57,885 nucleotides of DNA from JASGDC01 sp047605865 (GTDB lineage: Bacteria > Actinomycetota > Actinomycetes > Actinomycetales > Micrococcaceae): NCBI GenBank assembly GCA_047605865.1, contig JASGFC010000008.1, forward strand, positions 1 through 57,885, read 5' to 3'. Positions within the stretch are counted from its first letter, which is position 1. Each line of letters opens with the position of its first letter. The notes under the pieces were generated by a model. That model saw only the letters and a list, made by a program, of their open reading frames with translations. It was not told where the DNA came from and searched no databases. The position numbers were made by a program, and so were the translations under genes. Positions 7,973 through 14,885 of this stretch are shown piece by piece.

Positions 7973-8461
7973 TTATTGTTTAGAGATAATAACTTTGTCT
8001 TTATCTGCAGATACAGCATCTTTCAAACCGTCAGAACTATCGAGGTGTGCTAAAAGAGTGTAGTTTTGCAATTGTGTTGTTTTGTAATACATCACAACGG
8101 TTTTGTCGCCTTGTAACACGATATCACCAGGTTTTACTGTTCCAGGTCCATGTAGAGTTGTTGAAAGAGAATGGCTCAGTTTTGCCTGTAGGTTATCTTC
8201 GCTAGTATTGTTCTCCATTTTGAACGTTAGTGGAAGAAGTTGCCCAAATTGTTTAGCTGTATCATTTTCAGCTAGATATCCTGGGAAAGTTTTACCGTTA
8301 GCTTTAACGTTAATAGGATTATTGTGGTGAACTGTTGCAGATGCGCTAGAGTTGCTGTTTTTTGTGGTTGTAGTTGTACCAGAATGTCCACTACATCCAG
8401 CAAGAGTTAGTGATCCTAAAATAGCCCCGGTCACTAAAAATGTTTTATTTTTAAAGTTCAT
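7973..8461 (-). CDS. Lipoprotein with cyclophilin-like fold
   Basis: The N-terminus has Lys-Asn-Lys, a hydrophobic stretch and the lipobox LTLAGC with Cys23, so the mature protein should be lipid-anchored on the outer face of the membrane. After a Ser/Thr-rich linker, residues 50-162 match the cyclophilin-like family (Cyclophil_like2): INVKANGKTFPGYLAEND, AKQFGQLLPLTFKM, GTVKPGDIVLQGDKTVVMYY and the SSDGLKDAV segment. The family fold resembles cyclophilin, but the substrate is unknown and isomerase activity is not established. An AAGAGA element precedes the ATG, and a TATAAT box lies at 8498-8503 on the minus strand. The HAD gene follows in the same operon. Confidence 0.85.
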   Translation of the reverse strand: MNFKNKTFLVTGAILGSLTLAGCSGHSGTTTTTKNSNSSASATVHHNNPINVKANGKTFPGYLAENDTAKQFGQLLPLTFKMENNTSEDNLQAKLSHSLSTTLHGPGTVKPGDIVLQGDKTVVMYYKTTQLQNYTLLAHLDSSDGLKDAVSADKDKVIISKQ

Positions 8462-8497
8462 TTTTTCTCTTATCTATAAAATGTTTTTGTCGCCTTA

Positions 8498-8503
8498 ATT
8501 ATA
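8498..8503 (-). promoter_or_regulatory. -10 box upstream of the lipoprotein gene
   Basis: A perfect TATAAT lies on the minus strand 36 bases before the lipoprotein ATG. No convincing -35 box is seen at the usual spacing, so this is a tentative call. Confidence 0.4.
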
Positions 8504-8556
8504 TACTGTTCTCGTGTTGCAAAGCTCTAGCTAAGTATATCTGCACAATACTTGCG

Positions 8557-9600
8557 TTAGAGTGTAGAGCTATCGAGCACGAAACGGTATCTTACATCAC
8601 CAGCAACCATGCGATTATATGCTTCATCAAGTTGCTCAGCATCAATCATTTCAATATCTGAAGTTATGCCATGTTCTGCACAAAAATCAAGCATTTCCTG
8701 TGTTTCTTTAATTCCGCCAATAGGAGAAGCAGAAAGGCTTGCACGTTTTCCAAGTAATAAACCATGTGAAATATTAGGGTGTGGTGTATCAGGAATACCA
8801 AGAAGTACCATGGTGCCTTCAACATCGAGTGCTTTAAGGTATGGGTTCAAATCATGGGTTGCAGATACAGCATCAATGATTAAATCAAAGCTGCGAGCAG
8901 TTTTTGCCATTTGTTCTTCATCAGAAGAGATAATGACGTGGTCTGCACCAAGTTTTTTAGCATCTTTAGCTTTAGCTTCAGTGCGTGTGAAGACTGTTAC
9001 TTCTGCTCCCATTGCATGAGCTATTTTCACAGCCATGTGGCCAAGCCCTCCAAGGCCAATAACACCTACTCTACTTCCAGGGCCAATATTCCAGTGTTTA
9101 AGTGGTGAGTAGGTAGTAATTCCTGCGCATAGTAGTGGTGCAGTAGCTGCAAGGTCCATTCCTGCTGGAATTTTAAGAACGAAATCTTGGTTGACTACAA
9201 TCTCAGAGGTATATCCACCCTGAGTTACTTGGTTATCGTGCCAGTAGTCTTTTTTGTTGTAAGTACCAACGTTGCCTTTTTCGCAGAACTGTTGGCGACC
9301 TTCTTTACAATAATCGCACTTGCGGCAAGAGTCCACCATACAGCCGACACCCACTTGGTCGCCTGTTTTGAAGTTTTTGACATCTTTGCCAACCTCGCGC
9401 ACGGTACCTACAATCTCGTGGCCTGGTGCCATTGGGTAGTGACAAGTACCCCATTCACTGCGAACAGTGTGCACATCAGAGTGGCACAAACCACAGTACT
9501 GGATATCAATGGCTACATCATTTGCCTCTACGTCACGGCGTTCAATAGTGTCTGAGCTAAATTTACCTGTTGGGCTAGTCATTACGCGTGCTTTTGCCAT
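8557..9600 (-). CDS. Zinc-dependent NAD(P) alcohol dehydrogenase (YahK/AdhC type)
   Basis: The 347-residue enzyme belongs to the medium-chain zinc dehydrogenases close to cinnamyl-alcohol/aldehyde reductases, which interconvert aldehydes and alcohols with NADP(H). Catalytic zinc ligands are Cys39 (CGLCHSD), His61 in GHE and Cys158. Structural zinc ligands are Cys92, Cys95, Cys98 and Cys106. The coenzyme loop GLGGLG lies near residues 177-182. It is an apparent single-gene unit with AAGGAGAAC just before its ATG. The upstream 213-base region shared with the divergent FAD monooxygenase holds both promoters. The physiological aldehyde is not predictable. Confidence 0.92.
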   Translation of the reverse strand: MAKARVMTSPTGKFSSDTIERRDVEANDVAIDIQYCGLCHSDVHTVRSEWGTCHYPMAPGHEIVGTVREVGKDVKNFKTGDQVGVGCMVDSCRKCDYCKEGRQQFCEKGNVGTYNKKDYWHDNQVTQGGYTSEIVVNQDFVLKIPAGMDLAATAPLLCAGITTYSPLKHWNIGPGSRVGVIGLGGLGHMAVKIAHAMGAEVTVFTRTEAKAKDAKKLGADHVIISSDEEQMAKTARSFDLIIDAVSATHDLNPYLKALDVEGTMVLLGIPDTPHPNISHGLLLGKRASLSASPIGGIKETQEMLDFCAEHGITSDIEMIDAEQLDEAYNRMVAGDVRYRFVLDSSTL

Positions 9601-9813
9601 GATGTTCTCCTTGAGTGAGTACTTAATTAATTTTAAGTGTCTTTAATGAAAGGATACTATGCTGTTATCGTGATGTCTGTCTGTTATGTACTTTAGCACC
9701 CAGTCTGCCAAACAGATTTGGAAATAAGGGGCAGACACAACAGATAGATGTAAGCTATGGTAACTTTGAACACAAGGATTTCAAACTCAGACTTCTTCAA
9801 CACAGGATAAACT

Positions 9814-10989
9814 ATGCGTATTGCAATCATTGGTGCAGGAATTGGTGGTCTTGTTACTGCTGTTGGCTTGCAAAGAGATGGTCACGATGTCACCGTTTTT
9901 GAAAAACGGCAGGAACCAAATCCAGGTGGTGCTGGACTTACTCTTTTTGGTAATTCTTTTTCAGCACTTGATCTTATAGGCCTTGGCGATATTGTCAGAG
10001 GTATTTCAAGTGATGCCATAACTTCTTTACGAACAGGACAGCGAACTCCTTCAGGTTCATGGCTACTTAAAGTCCCATCAAAATATGTAAGTTCAATGAG
10101 AACTGTGCATCGTGTTGAACTACATCGCGTACTACAAGAGCAACTTAATTCTGGAACTTTACGCACAGGAAAAACTGCTCTTGTTGCCAGTGATGGTAAA
10201 CCAGAGATGGTCATTGATGGTCATGATGAAGATTTTGACCTTATTGTTGCTGCAGACGGAATTAACAGTCAAAATCGTGCCCAGTTAGGTCTTGATACAG
10301 GGTTGCACTATTCTGGATTCACTGCATGGCGTGGTGTTATAAGCAAAAAAGTTGAACTGTCAGGGCAAGCAGGAGAAACTTTGGGTGCTGGTAAGATTTT
10401 TGGACTTGTACCTTTACCTCACAATAGGGTGTATTGGTATGCAACATTGAATACTCCAGCGGATACTGTCTTTCCAGATGAGCTTCAAAAACTTCAGCAA
10501 GAGTTTTCTGATTGGCATGAACCTGTCTCAGAGTGTATAGCAGCTACTGAGGCTGAAGAAATTTTACATCACGATATTTATGATCTTAATAAAGTACTTC
10601 CTTCATTTGTGCGAGGTCGTACTGTTTTGTTAGGTGATGCGGCTCATGCTATGGTTCCAAATTTAGGTCAAGGGGCTGGCCAGGCTATTGAGGATGCTGC
10701 CACTTTAGTGTATCTATTGAGGTACGCTACTGAGAAGAATTTTGATGCTCTTCTCAATGAGTACACTAACATTAGACAAAAACGAACAAAGGCAATTTTT
10801 GATCGCTCACGAATGGTAAGCAGATTTGTGCAGGTGGCAAATCCATTAGCCGTTGAAGTACGCAATGCGAGCTTACGTTTAACTCCAGGAAGCATTGTTG
10901 GGAAGATGACGCAAGGTATACAAGCTTGGCCTAATCCAGAAGATATCGCTCGTGTGCAAGAAGAGATTTGGGGATCAAAGCTTACTTAG
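9814..10989 (+). CDS. FAD-dependent aromatic hydroxylase-like monooxygenase
   Basis: The 391-residue protein is a class A flavin monooxygenase of the salicylate-hydroxylase/zeaxanthin-epoxidase-like group. It has the N-terminal IIGAGIGGL dinucleotide motif at residues 5-13 with FEKR ending the second strand, the central AADGINS (DG motif), and the C-terminal GDAAHAMVPNLGQGAGQAIE (GD motif with ribityl contacts) at about residue 274. It should be cytoplasmic and use NAD(P)H and oxygen. No substrate-specific neighbour is present. An AGGA element sits nine bases before the ATG. It is transcribed away from the alcohol dehydrogenase. Confidence 0.85.
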   Translation: MRIAIIGAGIGGLVTAVGLQRDGHDVTVFEKRQEPNPGGAGLTLFGNSFSALDLIGLGDIVRGISSDAITSLRTGQRTPSGSWLLKVPSKYVSSMRTVHRVELHRVLQEQLNSGTLRTGKTALVASDGKPEMVIDGHDEDFDLIVAADGINSQNRAQLGLDTGLHYSGFTAWRGVISKKVELSGQAGETLGAGKIFGLVPLPHNRVYWYATLNTPADTVFPDELQKLQQEFSDWHEPVSECIAATEAEEILHHDIYDLNKVLPSFVRGRTVLLGDAAHAMVPNLGQGAGQAIEDAATLVYLLRYATEKNFDALLNEYTNIRQKRTKAIFDRSRMVSRFVQVANPLAVEVRNASLRLTPGSIVGKMTQGIQAWPNPEDIARVQEEIWGSKLT

Positions 10990-11068
10990 TAAGAAACTAT
11001 AGCTTACTATGCCTTGGTGTTCGATACTATAGAAGAATTCCTACAGAATAAAGAGTACAAGAAAGTCA

Positions 11069-11677
11069 ATGAGTATGAGTAGCAATCCAATGGATATGTA
11101 TTGGTTGAACCTGATGATTAGTAGCAGAGATTCAGTTCTTACTCTTATTTCTTTGGTGTTTAACTATAGCCTTAACGTCATTTCTGCCTTATTTTTTGTG
11201 CTTGCAGCCTACTATTATTTTTATGAACGTGCAACGAAGAAAGCTATTTTTGTTCTGGCAGTTTTTTCGATCAGAATGCTTCTTGTTGAGGGTCTTAAAT
11301 TTTCAGTTCAACGACAAAGACCTCCCCTCGCAGATAGATTAGTACACGCTTCTGGTTATTCTTTCCCTTCTGGGCATACTGCAACTATGACGTGTTTTGT
11401 TGTGATGCTTTCTCTCTTGTACCCCAAGTTGTGGATTAAAGTTACAGGTGTAGTTCTTGCTCTCACGATGGCTTGGAGCCGCACTTATGTGGCGGCTCAT
11501 TGGCTTAGTGACGTGTTAGCTGGGTTATTATGTGGTGTTCTTTCTACTTATCTTGCGTACTATCTAGTGAACAGGTATTACCAAGCAGGAGTTAGTATAC
11601 ATTCTGCGTCAACTGCGGCTGGTAGACCTGGTCGGGGACATAAAAAAGAACCTTTAAACGTGGAAAACCAAGATTAA
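11069..11677 (+). CDS. PAP2-family membrane phosphatase
   Basis: The 202-residue integral membrane protein has five or six hydrophobic segments and the three phosphatase motifs of the type 2 phosphatidic acid phosphatase family: K77-x6-R84-P85, P100-S-G-H103 and S137-R138-x5-H144-x3-D148. Such enzymes dephosphorylate phosphatidate, undecaprenyl or decaprenyl pyrophosphate, or similar lipids outside the membrane. The last nine residues and the stop codon lie inside a 40-bp repeat identical but for one base to the terminator of the nearby tRNA-Ala gene. The C-terminal tail may therefore have been replaced by that repeat. Confidence 0.88.
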   Translation: MSMSSNPMDMYWLNLMISSRDSVLTLISLVFNYSLNVISALFFVLAAYYYFYERATKKAIFVLAVFSIRMLLVEGLKFSVQRQRPPLADRLVHASGYSFPSGHTATMTCFVVMLSLLYPKLWIKVTGVVLALTMAWSRTYVAAHWLSDVLAGLLCGVLSTYLAYYLVNRYYQAGVSIHSASTAAGRPGRGHKKEPLNVENQD

Positions 11678-11682
11678 AGGTT
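11643..11682. repeat. 40-bp direct repeat, left copy (terminator-like)
   Basis: This copy matches 12365-12404 at 39 of 40 bases. It forms a hairpin whose arms start AACCTTTAA and end TTAAAGGTT. Read on the minus strand it is followed by six T, so it can act as a terminator for the XRE transcript. It also encodes the last residues of the PAP2 gene. Confidence 0.85.
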
Positions 11683-11706
11683 TCTGTGTCATGCAAAAAC
11701 TAAAAA

Positions 11707-11729
11707 CCCCTTGTATGAATACAAAGGGG
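11707..11729 (-). terminator. Rho-independent terminator of the XRE gene
   Basis: CCCCTTGTAT pairs with ATACAAAGGGG around a short loop. On the minus strand it is followed by TTTTTAG and more T. It may also stop PAP2 transcripts from the other side. Confidence 0.85.
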
Positions 11730-11746
11730 CATTTTAGTGTATTGGA

Positions 11747-12145
11747 TTAGTTAAGGGCATCTTTTACAGTAGCTTTAACTGTCTTCCAGTCGATGTTTGC
11801 ATCATCTAGTTTGTTGTCTTTGATGTATGACTTGATAGCAGATTTAGTATCTTTTTGCGTAAGATTTTCATCTTTCAATCCATTAACATAGTCAACGATT
11901 TGATGAGTGGTTTCTTGCTTGTTGTTTTCCATCTTTTTCTCTCTTTCAATATTTTGTTCAAGTTTGAACAGTTCTTCCATATTTGTATCGAGAAGTAGTG
12001 CCAGTTTATAAGCGAGAGTGATAGATGGTTTATATTTACCTTGCTCAATCGAAATAATCGAACGAGATGAGCAACCTGCTAGTTCTGCCAACTGTCCTTG
12101 TGTTAGACCTTTGGCTTTCCTAAACTCTTTCAATAAGTTATCCAT
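11747..12145 (-). CDS. XRE-family helix-turn-helix regulator with C-terminal extension
   Basis: The 132-residue protein has an N-terminal lambda-repressor-like domain (residues 4-60): FRKAKGLTQGQLAELAGCSS is helices 1-3 with the recognition helix starting SSRSIISIEQGK. It then has a Lys/Glu-rich linker and a 60-residue charged helical tail of unknown function. Two inverted repeats with arms TGAAG/CTTCA lie directly upstream and probably serve as its own operators. A TAAGAT box ends six bases before the ATG, so the mRNA is likely leaderless. The gene lies between 40-bp direct repeats next to tRNA-Ala, suggesting recent insertion or duplication. Confidence 0.87.
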   Translation of the reverse strand: MDNLLKEFRKAKGLTQGQLAELAGCSSRSIISIEQGKYKPSITLAYKLALLLDTNMEELFKLEQNIEREKKMENNKQETTHQIVDYVNGLKDENLTQKDTKSAIKSYIKDNKLDDANIDWKTVKATVKDALN

Positions 12146-12151
12146 CTTTCA

Positions 12152-12157
12152 ATCTTA
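12152..12157 (-). promoter_or_regulatory. -10 box of leaderless XRE promoter
   Basis: On the minus strand TAAGAT is followed by six bases and the ATG at 12145. The operator pair sits immediately upstream, over the expected -35 region. Confidence 0.55.
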
Positions 12158-12162
12158 GCAAT

Positions 12163-12203
12163 GTGAAGCACACTTCACTTTACAATATGAAGCATACTTC
12201 ACA
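12163..12203. promoter_or_regulatory. Paired inverted-repeat operators of the XRE regulator
   Basis: Two inverted repeats share the arms TGAAG/CTTCA with a four-base centre: GTGAAGCACACTTCAC at 12163-12178 and TGAAGCATACTTCA at 12188-12201. Their centres are 24 bases apart. The position over the promoter suggests autoregulation by two repressor dimers. Confidence 0.75.
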
Positions 12204-12259
12204 TTAGAGAGTGTGTCAAGCCTACTTGATAGCTCAGTGTGGGAGTGTGGTTCTAGATA

Positions 12260-12332
12260 AGTAAACCCAAATGGTTTAAGTGTGCTGCAATAGAGGGGGG
12301 TTTAAACAATTTCGGGTAACTTGTATAGTGTA
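12260..12332. repeat. 73-bp palindromic dispersed repeat, copy 2
   Basis: Gap-free match to 5617-5689 with about five differences. The pairing of its arms is weaker (17 of 21) than in copy 1. It lies between the XRE operators and the tRNA-Ala terminator, within the segment bounded by the 40-bp direct repeats. Confidence 0.85.
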
Positions 12333-12364
12333 TATAATTTTGGTCTATACGTTAAGATTTGACT

Positions 12365-12404
12365 AAAAAGAACCTTTAAACTTGGAAAACCAAGATTAAA
12401 GGTT
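12365..12404 (-). terminator. Terminator of tRNA-Ala; right copy of the 40-bp direct repeat
   Basis: On the minus strand GAACCTTTAA and CTTGG pair with CCAAG and TTAAAGGTTC around a TTTT loop, followed by TTTTT. It begins six bases after the tRNA-Ala 3' end. The same 40 bases, with one change, occur at 11643-11682. Confidence 0.87.
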
Positions 12405-12409
12405 CTAAG

Positions 12410-12482
12410 TGGAGACGACGGGACTCGAACCCGTAACCCCCTGCTTGCAAAGCAGGTGCGCTACCAATTGCGCCACGCCCCC
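12410..12482 (-). tRNA. tRNA-Ala (TGC)
   Basis: Full cloverleaf of 73 bases on the minus strand. The acceptor is GGGGGCG with CGTCTCC (two G-U pairs) and discriminator A. The anticodon stem CTGCT/AGCAG has loop TTTGCAA giving anticodon TGC, and the T arm has GGTTCGAGTCC. CCA is not encoded. A hairpin terminator follows. Confidence 0.95.
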
Positions 12483-12608
12483 AGAACTGTGCCTTTGAGC
12501 AACAGAAATTATTCTATCAGCATTTCTATTGAATATGCAATTCAGAATGCACTTTTTACATAAAATCTCTGAGCTGAAATAACCCTATACGCAAATTTAA
12601 AAGTACCT

Positions 12609-12614
12609 TATACT
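12609..12614 (+). promoter_or_regulatory. -10 box of leaderless promoter for the first Nramp gene
   Basis: TATACT is followed by six bases and the ATG at 12621. No Shine-Dalgarno sequence fits between them. Confidence 0.65.
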
Positions 12615-12620
12615 CGAAGT

Positions 12621-13853
12621 ATGGTTGAGGCTAAACCTGAACAACGTAAAAACTCGTTATGGCGTCTTCTGGGGCCAGGATTCGTTGCTGCAATTGCTTA
12701 TGTTGACCCAGGGAATGTGGCTGCTAATTTAACAGCTGGGGCTCAATTTGGTTATTTACTAGTATGGGTATTGCTTGTTGCAAATGCTATGGCAATTATC
12801 GTGCAATACCTTTCAGCCAAACTTGGCATCGTGACAGGTAAATCATTACCACAACTGATTTCATCAAGGCTTTCTAGAAGAGCAAGACTAGCATATTGGA
12901 TGCAAGCTGAAGCTATTGCCTTTGCTACAGATATTGCTGAAATTATCGGTGGTGCCATCGCTTTTAAATTATTATTCAACATGCCCCTGGTGTTTGGTGG
13001 TATTGTTACAGGCATTCTTTCTTTGCTTTTACTTATAATCCGTGAACGGCGCGGACAAAGAGCTTTTGAACAAACAATTATGGTATTCCTTTTCGTTTTG
13101 ACAGTCGGGTTTTGCGCTGGCCTAGTTTTAACGCCGCCTAATTTTGCTGCCACGATGCAAGGGCTAGTCCCACGATTCGATGGCGCTTCAAGTGTATTAG
13201 TTTCAGTATCAATGCTGGGTGCAACCGTGATGCCTCATGCCGTTTATCTTCATTCTGCGTTAACTCGTGATCGTTTCACAATAACAACCCAAAGTAAGAA
13301 GTCTTTACTGAGAGCAACTCGTTACGATGTTTTCTTTGCTTTGATTATTGCAGGCAGTGTCAACATTGCAATGTTGCTCCTTGCTGCTGTGAACTTTCAG
13401 GGACAAGCTGACACAGATACTATTGAAGGTGCTTATCACTCGATTACCAGTAGCTTAGGTGCAAACATCGGATGGCTTTTCGCTCTTGGGCTCTTAGCCT
13501 CAGGTTTAGCCTCAACATCAGTAGGTGCTTATGCAGGTTCAGAAGTGATGGCTTCCCTATTGAAGGTTAAAGTTCCTTTACTCCTAAGGCGTCTACTGAC
13601 ACTTATTCCGGGACTTATTTTGTTAGCAACACCAATTTCACCAACGTGGTTGCTCGTTGTGAGTCAGATTTTTTTGAGTTTCGGTATTCCTTTTGCGCTA
13701 ATACCTTTAGTGAAGTTATCTTCAGAAAAGAAGATCTTGGGCGACTTTGTTAATTCGACACTTTTGAATTATGTTGCATGGGTTATTGTCATACTGATTT
13801 CACTGCTTAATATTGTATTGATTTATCTAGTATTTACTGGTCAAGGCACTTAG
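12621..13853 (+). CDS. mntH: Nramp-family divalent metal transporter (MntH type)
   Basis: The 410-residue protein has about eleven hydrophobic segments. It carries both canonical Nramp metal-binding motifs: D29-P-G-N32 in TM1 and M-P-H in TM6 (MLGATVMPHAVYLHSA, near residue 204). Proteins with these motifs import Mn2+ or Fe2+ with protons. The length and the start at MVEAKPEQ match the family. A TATACT box six bases before the ATG indicates leaderless expression. The next gene starts 13 bases after the stop but has its own -10 box. I see no clear MntR or DtxR palindrome upstream. Confidence 0.88.
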   Translation: MVEAKPEQRKNSLWRLLGPGFVAAIAYVDPGNVAANLTAGAQFGYLLVWVLLVANAMAIIVQYLSAKLGIVTGKSLPQLISSRLSRRARLAYWMQAEAIAFATDIAEIIGGAIAFKLLFNMPLVFGGIVTGILSLLLLIIRERRGQRAFEQTIMVFLFVLTVGFCAGLVLTPPNFAATMQGLVPRFDGASSVLVSVSMLGATVMPHAVYLHSALTRDRFTITTQSKKSLLRATRYDVFFALIIAGSVNIAMLLLAAVNFQGQADTDTIEGAYHSITSSLGANIGWLFALGLLASGLASTSVGAYAGSEVMASLLKVKVPLLLRRLLTLIPGLILLATPISPTWLLVVSQIFLSFGIPFALIPLVKLSSEKKILGDFVNSTLLNYVAWVIVILISLLNIVLIYLVFTGQGT

Positions 13854-13854
13854 G

Positions 13855-13860
13855 TAGAAT
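13855..13860 (+). promoter_or_regulatory. -10 box of leaderless promoter for the hydroxyacid dehydrogenase gene
   Basis: TAGAAT directly follows the Nramp stop codon and ends six bases before the ATG at 13867. Confidence 0.6.
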
Positions 13861-13866
13861 AGCTCT

Positions 13867-14769
13867 ATGATTACAGTTACTATTTCTAGAGATGAATTAT
13901 ATGAAAATGTATACGCTTCTGATGATGTGAAGATAGTGCAGTGGGACTGCTTGAGTAAACCTCCAGTCCCATATGAAGACATTGATATGGTAGTTGTGCC
14001 TTTTGCTGTTAAGCCCAAACATGTTGAAAATATTAACAAATGCCCTAACCTTAAACTCGTGCAGACTGCTTCAGTTGGATACGATGCCTTAAAAGGTACC
14101 TTAAATAAAGGTGTAAGAGTTGCTAATATGCAAGGTTTCAATGCAGATGCCACCAGTGAATTAGCGGTTACGTTATTGCTTGCTTATCTGCGAGATGTGC
14201 CAGAATTTGTTCGCAATCAAGAGCGGTCAAAATGGGTGTATAAACAGTCAGATACTTTAGCTGAGAAAAAGGTATTGTTACTTGGTGCTGGAGATATTGG
14301 AAGTGAAGTTGCTCGCAAACTAGAAGCCTTTGATGCACATGTCACTAAGATGGCTCGTACTGCTCGCGGAGACATTTTAGCTATTGAAGATCTGGCACAG
14401 CAAGTTCCATTGCACGATATTCTCTTTATCATGCTGCCTTTAACAGATGAAACAAGATCTTTAATTGATGCTAGTATTCTTGCAAAAATACCTGATGGCG
14501 GAATTATTGTTAATGCCGGACGTGGCCCTATCGTGAAAACAGATGATCTTATTGCAGAACTTGAAACCGGTAGAATCTCTGCAGTTTTTGATGTCGTTGA
14601 CCCAGAACCCTTGCCACAGGATTCTCCATTATGGAAAATGAAGAACGTTCTTTTTACGCCTCATGTTGCAGGAGATACTAAACTTACACAAAAACGTGCA
14701 GTGGCGATTCTAGATAGACAAATTGATGCATTGTCTAAAGGCAACAAAATTATCAACATTGTTTTGTAG
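13867..14769 (+). CDS. D-isomer-specific 2-hydroxyacid dehydrogenase
   Basis: The 300-residue cytoplasmic enzyme is of the D-2-hydroxyacid dehydrogenase family (reduction of 2-oxoacids with NAD(P)H). The coenzyme loop LLGAGDIGS is near residues 137-145. VNAGRGPIV supplies the substrate-binding Arg, DVVDPEPLP the Glu of the catalytic pair, and FTPHVAGDT the catalytic His. The N-terminal catalytic domain is short. The exact 2-oxoacid cannot be inferred. The gene lies between two Nramp-type transporters but has its own -10 box, so co-regulation is uncertain. Confidence 0.87.
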   Translation: MITVTISRDELYENVYASDDVKIVQWDCLSKPPVPYEDIDMVVVPFAVKPKHVENINKCPNLKLVQTASVGYDALKGTLNKGVRVANMQGFNADATSELAVTLLLAYLRDVPEFVRNQERSKWVYKQSDTLAEKKVLLLGAGDIGSEVARKLEAFDAHVTKMARTARGDILAIEDLAQQVPLHDILFIMLPLTDETRSLIDASILAKIPDGGIIVNAGRGPIVKTDDLIAELETGRISAVFDVVDPEPLPQDSPLWKMKNVLFTPHVAGDTKLTQKRAVAILDRQIDALSKGNKIINIVL

Positions 14770-14795
14770 TTATTTGTAATAAACCACGATAAACA

Positions 14796-14823
14796 TTGAC
14801 CTAGCTTTCAGACTGTGTATTAT
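14796..14823 (+). promoter_or_regulatory. Promoter of the second Nramp gene
   Basis: TTGACC at 14796-14801 and TATTAT at 14818-14823 are separated by 16 bases, leaving a leader of roughly 55 bases before the ATG at 14886. No recognisable riboswitch fold is seen in that leader. Confidence 0.55.
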
Positions 14824-14885
14824 TATTTACATTACGTCAAAAACAATTAGCGTATATTTTTATAGCTTAATTCCTAGGAGTCAAG

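Noticed and set aside
9601..9813. TCTGTCTGTT and AACAGATAGA as an inverted repeat operator between the alcohol dehydrogenase and the monooxygenase
   Set aside because: The arms are short, imperfect and about 60 bases apart; too weak to support a site.
14824..14885. Riboswitch before the second Nramp gene
   Set aside because: The leader is only about 55 bases, and no conserved yybP-ykoY or M-box elements are recognisable.
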